This document shows, in pieces, positions 1 through 5,375 of a DNA stretch of 5,375 bases; the first letter of the stretch is position 1, and every line of letters begins with the position of its first letter. This DNA is from Oxalobacteraceae bacterium (GTDB lineage Bacteria > Pseudomonadota > Gammaproteobacteria > Burkholderiales > Burkholderiaceae_D). A model generated the notes under the pieces. It was given only the letters and a program-made list of their open reading frames with translations, had not been told where the DNA came from and made no database searches. The stretch is taken from NCBI GenBank assembly GCA_947453015.1, contig CANGFL010000118.1, forward strand, positions 1 to 5,375, given 5' to 3'. Position numbers and translations under genes: made by a program.

Positions 1-8
1 TGTCCCAT
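1..8 (-). CDS. Start of a further downstream gene (cut by window edge)
   Basis: Only the first eight bases are present: ATG followed by GGA and the first two bases of a third codon, giving Met-Gly-(Gln or His). The start is supported by a GGAG Shine-Dalgarno core at 14-17, five bases upstream, in a context (CGGAGAC before the ATG) very like the one ahead of the aldehyde dehydrogenase. It lies 42 bp downstream of the dehydrogenase stop codon on the same strand, with no terminator hairpin visible between them, so it is probably the next gene of the same operon. Nothing can be said about its product. The inference that a gene starts here rests on the ribosome binding site, the start codon and the operon context. 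Confidence 0.5.
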
Positions 9-13
9 ATCGT

Positions 14-17
14 CTCC
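14..17 (-). promoter_or_regulatory. Ribosome binding site of the downstream gene
   Basis: GGAG on the minus strand, five bases before an ATG at 6-8. It is the main evidence that another coding region begins at the left edge of the window. Confidence 0.5.
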
Positions 18-50
18 GTGATACCTAATTTTTTTCGTTATTAATTGTGA

Positions 51-1484
51 TTAACCGTGATGCTGAACAATGGTTTTCAGTGTGCTGAATTCTTCCAGCG
101 CGACAAAGCCTTTTTCGCGACCGTGACCGCTGCGTTTCATGCCACCAAACGGCAATTCAACACCGCCACCCGCGCCGTAACAATTGATGAATACCTGTCC
201 CGACTGCATACGCTTAGCCAGTCGCTGCTGACGTCCACCATTTTCAGTCCAGATGCCAGATACCAAGCCATATTCAGTGGCATTAGCTAATTGAACCGCA
301 TCTTCTTCATCTTTAAAAGGCATAGCCGAGAGTACTGGGCCAAACACTTCTTTGCATGCTAATCGATGATCACGCGGTACTGCGCCAAACAACGCAGGCG
401 CGACAAAATAGCCCTCTTTAGAAACGCCATCAGCGACCGTTGCACGTGCCAGCAGCGGAACGCCGCTCTTAATAGCGTCATCAATAAAGCTGTTAACGCG
501 TTCGAATTGTTTTTTGTTGACGATAGGGCCGCAGTCAAAATCCATCTCGGGTGTACCTACGCGAACTTTTTTGAACGCTTCCGCCACTCGCGCCACGACT
601 TTGTCGTAGATATCTTCTTGAATCAACAAACGACTTCCTGCAGAACAGGTTTGACCTGCATTCTGAGTAATCGCTTTGACGATGATAGGTATTGCCTTGT
701 CCAGATCGGCATCATTAAAAACGATTTGCGGTGATTTGCCGCCGAGTTCTAATGTGCACGCTACTGAATGCTTAGCCGTGGATTCCTGCACCATCGCACC
801 AACTTCAGGTGAGCCGGTAAAGCTTGCATAGTTAATGTCCGGATGCGAGGTTAACGCTGCACCTGCCTCATAGCCATAACCTGTCACCAGATTGAGAGCA
901 CCAGCAGGTAACCCTGCTTCTACCAATAGTTCAGCCAACTTCAAGCCTGACATACAGGCATCTTCAGAAGGCTTCAGCACACAGGCATTACCAGCCGCTA
1001 ATGCAGGTGCAACCGTACGGCCAAACATTTGAGCCGGATAGTTCCAAGGAATAATTAATGCTGCAACGCCGTGAGGCACGCGCACTACTTGAACGTTGTA
1101 CCCATTCAAGTACGGGATCTGTTCGCCGTGATGTTTGTCGGCTGCGCCACCGTAGTATTCAAAATATCGAGCAACAGCAACCACGTCTGCACGTGCCACT
1201 GACAGTGGTTTGCCGGTATCGCGCGCTTCAATCTGCGCTATCTCTTCACCATTTTTTAAAATCAGCTCACCCGCCTTGACTAAAATGCGGCCGCGTTCAG
1301 TCGCCGTCAGGTTTCCCCAAGCGCCATCCATCGCGCGTTGCGCTGCTTTTACAGCCAGATCAATATCCGCCGCTGTACCGCGATCAATGGTGGTGAATAC
1401 CTTTGCATCGCAGGGATTGATGACGTCAATAGTTTGGCCACCTGAGGCCGCAACCCATTTTCCATCTATGAGCAAAGTAGCCAT
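51..1484 (-). CDS. NAD-dependent aldehyde dehydrogenase family protein
   Basis: A complete 477-residue aldehyde dehydrogenase, the usual length for the soluble cytosolic family that oxidises an aldehyde to its carboxylate. All landmark residues are visible: PWN at 146-148 (Asn148 for the oxyanion site), KPSE at 171-174, the nucleotide-loop motif FTGSPEVG at 222-229, the general base Glu246 in LELGGKSP, the nucleophile Cys280 in QNAGQTCSAG, KEVFGP at 378-383, and PFGGMKRSGHGRE at 445-457. Glu174 sits where NAD-preferring enzymes bind the adenosine ribose, so NAD+ is the likelier cofactor (family knowledge). The ATG at 1484 is preceded by GGAG with a seven-base spacer. The gene follows the livF-like gene by 56 bp and is co-directional with the importer, which suggests it acts on a breakdown product of the imported compound. 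The aldehyde substrate cannot be assigned: the family covers betaine, vanillin-type, semialdehyde and other aldehydes, and sequence alone does not separate them here. Confidence 0.95.
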   Translation of the reverse strand: MATLLIDGKWVAASGGQTIDVINPCDAKVFTTIDRGTAADIDLAVKAAQRAMDGAWGNLTATERGRILVKAGELILKNGEEIAQIEARDTGKPLSVARADVVAVARYFEYYGGAADKHHGEQIPYLNGYNVQVVRVPHGVAALIIPWNYPAQMFGRTVAPALAAGNACVLKPSEDACMSGLKLAELLVEAGLPAGALNLVTGYGYEAGAALTSHPDINYASFTGSPEVGAMVQESTAKHSVACTLELGGKSPQIVFNDADLDKAIPIIVKAITQNAGQTCSAGSRLLIQEDIYDKVVARVAEAFKKVRVGTPEMDFDCGPIVNKKQFERVNSFIDDAIKSGVPLLARATVADGVSKEGYFVAPALFGAVPRDHRLACKEVFGPVLSAMPFKDEEDAVQLANATEYGLVSGIWTENGGRQQRLAKRMQSGQVFINCYGAGGGVELPFGGMKRSGHGREKGFVALEEFSTLKTIVQHHG

Positions 1485-1540
1485 ATGTTGTCTCCGATAT
1501 TTATGTAGTTAATTATTATTAGTGATTCGTTTAAGCGTTT
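1485..1540 (-). other. AT-rich gap between livF-like gene and aldehyde dehydrogenase
   Basis: This 56-bp non-coding stretch is clearly more AT-rich than the flanking genes and holds the dehydrogenase ribosome binding site at its downstream end. No stem followed by a T-run is visible, so transcription probably reads through from the transporter genes. The AT-rich run (repeated TAATAA-like triplets) could hide an internal promoter, but I see no convincingly spaced -35/-10 pair. Confidence 0.5.
1492..1495 (-). promoter_or_regulatory. Ribosome binding site of the aldehyde dehydrogenase
   Basis: GGAG on the minus strand, seven bases before the ATG at 1482-1484. It fixes this ATG as the start, and the protein then begins at the usual N-terminal strand of the family. 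Confidence 0.75.
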
Positions 1541-2212
1541 TTAGTGCGCCGCTAATTCGCCTACGACTAACTCACCACGCTCAAGCGTTAAGGTGGCGTC
1601 GGGCAAATCACGCAGCAGACTACGATTGGATTCAGTGACGACGATGCATAACTCAGGAGAGAGTTGATGCAGTTTACGCAGCGATTCAGCATATTGATTC
1701 GCCAACACAGGAGCTAAACCCTGAAACGGTTCATCCAGCAATACAAGTCGAGTACCCGCCATCAGTGCGCGACCGAGTGCGGCCATTTTTCCCTGACCAC
1801 CCGATAAGGCAGCTCCTGAACGCACCAACATTGGTTCCAGCTGAGGCACGACTTCCAACACGCGCGCTAAACGACGATCCGCTTCGGCACGTGGTAAGCC
1901 AAGTACTTCGCAAGAAAGCCGGAGATTTTCTTCCACAGTAAAAGTAGGAAACATCGCACGATCTTCTGGTGCGTAGCCAATGCCATACTCTGTGCGACGG
2001 TGTCCAGGAATTTTGCTCAGGTCATGCCCTTCAATTGAAATACTGCCCGATGAAAGTGGCAACAAGCCCATAATGGCGCGCAGCAGAGTCGTCTTACCTG
2101 CACCATTACGACCGACCACGGCGAGTAACTGCCCCGGTTTAAATTCCGTTGTTATGTCACGCAAAACGGTAATGCCTGCAATGCGCGCGCTAGCGTTATC
2201 GATTTTTAGCAT
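1541..2212 (-). CDS. livF: Branched-chain amino acid type ABC transporter, ATPase subunit LivF
   Basis: Cytoplasmic ATPase, 223 residues, one of the two nucleotide-binding subunits of a HAAT-family importer. Visible motifs: Walker A GRNGAGKT at 34-41; the LivF-type Q-loop region APEDRAMFPTFTVEENL at 81-97; the signature LSGGQ at 136-140; Walker B LVLLDEP at 156-162 with Glu161; and the D-loop GLAP at 165-168. The APED...FP.(L/F)TVEENL pattern separates LivF from LivG. Two oddities: the position that is His in most ABC ATPases and usually Gln in LivF (VEQN) is Ser195 here (TESN), and the C-terminus stops soon after the last strand, roughly 10-15 residues shorter than typical LivF. The ATG at 2212 lies one base after the livG stop and has GGAG six bases upstream. 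The subfamily call is firm; leucine/valine specificity is not implied. Confidence 0.93.
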   Translation of the reverse strand: MLKIDNASARIAGITVLRDITTEFKPGQLLAVVGRNGAGKTTLLRAIMGLLPLSSGSISIEGHDLSKIPGHRRTEYGIGYAPEDRAMFPTFTVEENLRLSCEVLGLPRAEADRRLARVLEVVPQLEPMLVRSGAALSGGQGKMAALGRALMAGTRLVLLDEPFQGLAPVLANQYAESLRKLHQLSPELCIVVTESNRSLLRDLPDATLTLERGELVVGELAAH

Positions 2213-2213
2213 G

Positions 2214-2957
2214 TCACTCTCCGATCACGTTTTTGCGGATTTCAGGATCGGCCAATACTTTTTCTGGCGTGCCATCAGCTGCAATGCGACCAGCTATCCA
2301 GGCAGCGACACGAGTAGAGTACTGCGAGACGATATCCACATCATGTTCGACAAAAATAGCGGTTACTTTTTGTGCGTCGAGAGCATTCATGATGGTTTTC
2401 ATCAAACCGTGTTTTTCGTCGGTCGATACGCCGGAGGTCGGTTCATCCAAAATGAGCAAACGCGGTTTCATAATCAGCGCCATCGCGATATCCAACAATT
2501 TGCGCTGACCTTCTGGCAAGGCACCTGACAATTCGTCGGCACGTTTATCTAAACCCACCATTGTTAATATGCGTTGTACCTCATCGTCATCAACCGCCTT
2601 TGCCAATGGTGTCCACAAACCCAAACGGTTACGCTTACCCGCCGCAGCGATACGAATACAGTCGCGTACGGAATGCTCAGTGAATAGTTGTGGCAATTGG
2701 AAAGAGCGAACCATGCCGCGCAGCGCAATCGCACGTGGCGAGAGTTCAGTGACGTCTTTACCTTCAAAGAAAACGCGACCTGCCTGCGGCCTGATCAAGC
2801 CAGTGCATATATTGATGAATGTCGTTTTGCCGGCACCGTTTTGTCCGATAACCGCTAAACGTTCGCCCTCAGTCAGTGAAAAATCAATATGGTCTGCGAC
2901 CACCACTGCGCCAAAGGCCAGCTGCAGATCTTTCGTTTGTAATAGCGGTGTACTCAT
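2214..2957 (-). CDS. livG: Branched-chain amino acid type ABC transporter, ATPase subunit LivG
   Basis: The second cytoplasmic ATPase of the importer, 247 residues, close to the usual LivG length of about 255. Motifs in order: Walker A GQNGAGKT at 38-45; Q-loop RSFQLPQLF at 84-92 with Gln87; a signature region LPEGQRK at 147-153; Walker B LLILDEP at 167-173 with Glu172; D-loop region SGVSTDEK at 175-182; and the switch His205 in VEHD. LivG proteins usually carry (S/P)YGQQ in the signature, so LPEGQ is a variant with Glu149 in the second glycine position of the generic LSGGQ motif. The C-terminal ADPEIRKNVIGE is the normal LivG ending (DPxVxxAYLG-like). Its ATG overlaps the livM stop by four bases (ATGA), and GGAGG lies four bases upstream. 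It is expected to pair with LivF beneath the LivH/LivM channel. Confidence 0.94.
   Translation of the reverse strand: MSTPLLQTKDLQLAFGAVVVADHIDFSLTEGERLAVIGQNGAGKTTFINICTGLIRPQAGRVFFEGKDVTELSPRAIALRGMVRSFQLPQLFTEHSVRDCIRIAAAGKRNRLGLWTPLAKAVDDDEVQRILTMVGLDKRADELSGALPEGQRKLLDIAMALIMKPRLLILDEPTSGVSTDEKHGLMKTIMNALDAQKVTAIFVEHDVDIVSQYSTRVAAWIAGRIAADGTPEKVLADPEIRKNVIGE
2219..2222 (-). promoter_or_regulatory. Ribosome binding site of livF
   Basis: GGAG on the minus strand, six bases before the livF ATG. It lies inside the last codons of livG, as expected for tightly packed, coupled genes. Confidence 0.7.
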
Positions 2958-3898
2958 ACATCCTCCCGCTTAGCAGTGGTTCGTTCTTCAAGCATGGCGG
3001 AAATTCCGCGCGGAGCCAGAAATACCATCGCAATCAAAACAAAACCTAACACCATCTGCCAGGCACCCGTGAGATAGGCCGCTGCAAATAATTTAACGAA
3101 CTCAAAAATGCCTGCGCCGATGAATGCACCCACGGGATGACCCACACCACCCAAAATAGCGACAAACACAATTTCACCAGAACGAACCCAATAGCCCATT
3201 TCAGGAGTCACCAAACCTTGCGCAATAGCGAATATGGCACCCGATAATCCACATAGCGTGGCTGAGATGATGTAACCAATCCACAGTGTTTGGTAAGCAG
3301 AGATGCCGACATACTCAAGACGCGTTTCATTGGTTTTAATAGCGGCTAACGCCTGCCCGGCGACAGATCGCAAATAGCGCTGCACTAACCAGCCGGAGAG
3401 CAACGCCAACAACACACCGACCACTAACAACACGCTTTCAAAGGCATCACGTTCGAGATTCATACCAAAGAATGGTGCACGTTCCAGACGCAAGCCATCG
3501 GTACCGCCTGTTAAGTTAAAAAACTTACCCAACGCTGCGAACAAGACCATGGATAAAGCTAAGTTCAGCATGCCAAAGAAAATAGCGCGATAGCGAACGA
3601 CGAATGAACCCACAACAACACCGAGCACGACTCCTGTCGCAGCGCCTACGGCTAGCAGCAACGCACTATCCAAGTGAGTCCATTGTCTGGAGACGAATGC
3701 AACAGCATAGCCACCGGCACATACAAACATCGCATGACCAAATGAAATCTGACCCGAAATAATCAAAATGGAGATGCCTAACGCAGCAATACCAAACGCC
3801 GTACCCAGAATTAAGGGTGTTTTAATCCATGGCAAGGCAACGGGCAGCAGCAAAGCGACTAGCGCTAATAAGATGACGACAATTTTCGCGCGGTTCAT
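2954..3898 (-). CDS. livM: Branched-chain amino acid type ABC transporter, permease LivM
   Basis: Inner-membrane permease of 314 residues from the chosen ATG (315 if the GTG at 3901 is used). It is strongly hydrophobic, with about eight to ten membrane segments. Numbering from the GTG, it shows the LivM hallmarks GQISFGHAMF at 50-59, FNLTGGTDGL at 128-137, the cytoplasmic coupling loop GQALAAIKTNETRLEYVGI at 182-200 that contacts the ATPases, LGGVGHPVGAFIGA at 250-263 and the closing FLAPRGI at 294-300. The sequence reads GTGATG at the start. AGGAG at 3905-3909 is only three bases from the GTG but six from the ATG, so I prefer the ATG, whose first base is the last base of the livH stop. It forms the translocation pore with LivH. 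The C-terminal tail is charged and cytoplasmic. Confidence 0.93.
   Translation of the reverse strand: MNRAKIVVILLALVALLLPVALPWIKTPLILGTAFGIAALGISILIISGQISFGHAMFVCAGGYAVAFVSRQWTHLDSALLLAVGAATGVVLGVVVGSFVVRYRAIFFGMLNLALSMVLFAALGKFFNLTGGTDGLRLERAPFFGMNLERDAFESVLLVVGVLLALLSGWLVQRYLRSVAGQALAAIKTNETRLEYVGISAYQTLWIGYIISATLCGLSGAIFAIAQGLVTPEMGYWVRSGEIVFVAILGGVGHPVGAFIGAGIFEFVKLFAAAYLTGAWQMVLGFVLIAMVFLAPRGISAMLEERTTAKREDV
2962..2966 (-). promoter_or_regulatory. Ribosome binding site of livG
   Basis: GGAGG on the minus strand, four bases before the livG ATG and within the end of livM. It is the strongest Shine-Dalgarno match in the window. Confidence 0.7.
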
Positions 3899-4803
3899 CA
3901 CACTCTCCTAGACTGCGCGACGGAAAACAATCCTTGCGGCCTAAACAACAATACCAACACCATGATCAGGAAAGGTATTAAGACTTCGAGTTCGGGGAGT
4001 AAATACACAGTGAACGATCGCGCTAATCCAATCAAAATCGCAGCGACTAACGCCCCCTCGATTTGACCTAGACCCGCAGTTGCTACCACCGCAAATGATA
4101 AAACAATCATTTCACCGCCTATACCCGGAACCCACGAGACAGTAGGTGAAGCTAATGCACCAGCCAACGCGCCAAGGATAGAGCCGACTACAAACGTCAG
4201 TAGCGATATGCGTTTTACATTGATACCTAGTGCAGTCGATATTTCGCGGTTATGTGATACCGCAACGATTTGTCGACCAACGCTGCTTAATTTTAAAAAG
4301 CTGCGCAAAGCAACGAACACGACTAAAGCGACACCTGGCACCACCATCAATTGATAACGTGTATAGGTGATACCTAAAATATCTGCGGTACCTAAATAGT
4401 TGACGATATCGGAGACAAAGTAAGGTTGCGTACCCCACACCAAGCGCTGCAAATCTTCAAAAATCATGAAGGCTGAAAAGGTAATCAGCAATTGAAGAAT
4501 CGGATCTTTGTTATAGATGTGCTGCATCAGCGAGGTTTCCATCAAGGCACCGAACACAATGCCCACGATGATTGCTGCTAATGGAAGTATTAAGAGTGAC
4601 CATGCCGGAGAAGCGCCATGAGCCGTGGCCCATAAGCCTAGCGTGGCGGCCATATAGCCACCTAGCGCATAAAAGCTACCGTGCGCCATGTTCACAATAT
4701 TCATCACGCCAAACACGAGTGTCATGCCAAGCGCGACTAGAAAAAGCAAAGCGGCGTAGGACAAGCCGTCCAACACCGCCAAAATATAAATGTCCTGCGA
4801 CAT
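3898..4803 (-). CDS. livH: Branched-chain amino acid type ABC transporter, permease LivH
   Basis: Inner-membrane permease of 301 residues, near the family norm of about 290-310. The N-terminal segment carries the LivH pattern GLSYAALLFLVALGMTLVFG at 13-32 followed by NIVNMAHGSFYALGGY at 35-50. The coupling loop GRQIVAVSHNREISTALGI at 176-194, the GLGQIEGALVAA stretch at 244-255 and the C-terminal LLFRPQGLF at 285-293 are also typical. It partners LivM to form the pore. The ATG at 4801-4803 gives the expected N-terminus, but the preceding bases (GAAAGACGGCT) hold only a weak Shine-Dalgarno match, unlike the other genes here. The gene follows the binding-protein gene after 89 bp and overlaps the start of livM (by one base with ATG, four with GTG). 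Its substrate cannot be deduced from the permease alone. Confidence 0.94.
   Translation of the reverse strand: MSQDIYILAVLDGLSYAALLFLVALGMTLVFGVMNIVNMAHGSFYALGGYMAATLGLWATAHGASPAWSLLILPLAAIIVGIVFGALMETSLMQHIYNKDPILQLLITFSAFMIFEDLQRLVWGTQPYFVSDIVNYLGTADILGITYTRYQLMVVPGVALVVFVALRSFLKLSSVGRQIVAVSHNREISTALGINVKRISLLTFVVGSILGALAGALASPTVSWVPGIGGEMIVLSFAVVATAGLGQIEGALVAAILIGLARSFTVYLLPELEVLIPFLIMVLVLLFRPQGLFSVAQSRRV
3905..3909 (-). promoter_or_regulatory. Ribosome binding site deciding the livM start
   Basis: AGGAG on the minus strand. The spacer is six bases to the ATG at 3896-3898 and three bases to the GTG at 3899-3901. The longer spacer is closer to normal, which favours the ATG. Confidence 0.65.
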
Positions 4804-4840
4804 AGCCGTCTTTCAAATACCGTCAGAATAAAATCAATAC

Positions 4841-4872
4841 GTTCTGTCATACCCAATTCGGCATGACAGAAC
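4841..4872 (-). terminator. Intercistronic hairpin, possible leaky terminator or mRNA-stabilising stem
   Basis: The arms GTTCTGTCAT (4841-4850) and ATGACAGAAC (4863-4872) are perfect reverse complements around a 12-base loop. In the sense (minus-strand) RNA the stem can extend inward by a G-U pair and two C-G pairs, leaving the six-base loop GAAUUG; on the plus strand the G-U position becomes an A-C mismatch. A U-rich but interrupted stretch (GUAUUGAUUUUAUU) follows. The position between a binding-protein gene and its permease genes is where such stems often limit read-through or protect the upstream message, giving more binding protein than permease. The broken U-run makes full termination doubtful. 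It could instead be a copy of a dispersed intergenic palindrome. Confidence 0.55.
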
Positions 4873-4892
4873 AGTGACTACCAAAGCCTCGA

Positions 4893-5375
4893 TCAGTTGA
4901 TCTGCTTAAAGCGAGGATTTTTTAACAATTCAGGTTTGATTGTCTTGACCCACTCAGGTGATTTTTGACCAACCGGTGTGCTGATTAAATCAGCGGGATA
5001 AATAGTGATTTTTTCTAGGACCGGAAAATTGTAACCAGCGACTTTATGCGTCACGCCTAACAACTGATCTTCCAAGCCTTGTCCGTCTTCACGGATTTTT
5101 ACGGTGCCAGTCAAACCGCGGAACTCCAGACCACGCATAGCATCAGCCACTTGTTCAGTCGAAGGCCATTGACCTTTATTAGCTTTGATCGCTTTTTGGT
5201 AGCCCGCAACTAAACCATCCAACGCTTGCACCATGTGGAACACAGGGTAGATAGGATAAGCGCCGGTTTTTTCTTGAAATTTCTTGGTGAAGTTTTTCAG
5301 CTTAGCTTCATCTTTGTATTGTGGATGCAAGAAGTAATGGTCACCACGCGCGCCAACAATCACACCATCCGGTAA
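4893..5375 (-). CDS. ABC transporter substrate-binding protein, C-terminal part (cut by window edge)
   Basis: The frame is open to the right edge, so only the last 160 residues are present, beginning Leu-Pro-Asp-Gly-Val. The GTG at 5361-5363 is an internal valine, not a start. The sequence matches the C-terminal portion of type I periplasmic binding proteins (Peripla_BP_6, LivK-like): a helix-rich stretch with YPVFHMVQALDGLVAGYQKA, a STEQVADAMRGLEFRGLTG segment, then GTVKIREDGQGLEDQLLGV, which corresponds to the family's common G..G.v.f...dGq motif. Complete members run to about 370-430 residues with an N-terminal signal peptide, which would lie beyond the window. The protein would capture the substrate in the periplasm and deliver it to LivH/LivM. 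The pocket residues that would hint at the ligand lie mostly in the missing part. The gene is first of the visible set, 89 bp ahead of livH. Confidence 0.9.
   Translation of the reverse strand, partial: LPDGVIVGARGDHYFLHPQYKDEAKLKNFTKKFQEKTGAYPIYPVFHMVQALDGLVAGYQKAIKANKGQWPSTEQVADAMRGLEFRGLTGTVKIREDGQGLEDQLLGVTHKVAGYNFPVLEKITIYPADLISTPVGQKSPEWVKTIKPELLKNPRFKQIN

Noticed and set aside
9..50. A terminator after the dehydrogenase, suggested by the run of seven T on the plus strand (30-36).
   Set aside because: On the transcribed minus strand this is an A-run and no stem precedes it, so it does not fit an intrinsic terminator for this operon.
1485..1540. An internal promoter for the dehydrogenase in the AT-rich gap.
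   Set aside because: There are TAATAA-like hexamers, but no -35 element with acceptable spacing stands out, so it was not called as a promoter.
1980..2528. A 182-codon open frame on the plus strand, and several shorter ones (for example 57-290, 366-734, 1210-1512, 2569-2973).
   Set aside because: All lie opposite the well-supported dehydrogenase or transporter genes, have no recognisable protein motifs, and are explained as antisense shadows of real coding frames.
4891..4902. GATCA-GT-TGATC inverted repeat over the binding-protein stop codon as a hairpin.
   Set aside because: A five-pair stem with a two-base gap is too small to form a stable hairpin, and most of it is coding.
4893..5363. 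A complete 156-residue protein starting at the GTG at 5361-5363.
   Set aside because: The frame stays open to the window edge and the codons before the GTG continue the binding-protein sequence. This is the tail of a longer protein, not a short gene.
1..5375. A novel defence, mobile or RNA-based system.
   Set aside because: Every gene belongs to a well-known transporter or dehydrogenase family. No transposase, integrase, repeat array or structured RNA beyond one simple hairpin is visible.

Overview
All the genes in this window lie on the minus strand and read from right to left. They look like one catabolic or uptake operon from a proteobacterium. Base composition is moderate (roughly half G+C by eye), the Shine-Dalgarno sites share a GGAG core, and the protein sequences resemble beta- or gammaproteobacterial homologues. 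I cannot name the genus from the sequence.

In transcription order the window holds: the C-terminal 160 residues of a periplasmic substrate-binding protein (4893-5375, cut by the right edge); an 89-bp gap with a perfect 10-bp inverted repeat; two permease genes, livH-like (3898-4803) and livM-like (2954-3898); two ATPase genes, livG-like (2214-2957) and livF-like (1541-2212); a 56-bp AT-rich gap; a full-length NAD-type aldehyde dehydrogenase (51-1484); a 42-bp gap; and the first 8 bases of a further gene with its ribosome binding site at the left edge. livH, livM, livG and livF overlap or nearly touch (4-bp overlaps or a 1-bp gap), so they are probably translationally coupled.

Together the transporter genes encode a complete ABC importer of the branched-chain amino acid (HAAT) family: a binding protein, two different membrane subunits and two different ATPases. 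Members of this family import leucine-type amino acids, but also amides, urea, aromatic acids and other small carboxylates. The co-directional aldehyde dehydrogenase suggests the imported compound is catabolised through an aldehyde. That link is inferred from position only, and the substrate cannot be read from this window.

I found no RNA gene, mobile element, CRISPR array or radically new system. The points most worth a second look are the hairpin between the binding-protein gene and livH, the unequal ATP-binding sites predicted for the LivF/LivG pair, and the coupling of the importer to the aldehyde dehydrogenase and an unseen downstream gene. Every gap between genes is shorter than 100 bp, so there is no long non-coding stretch.
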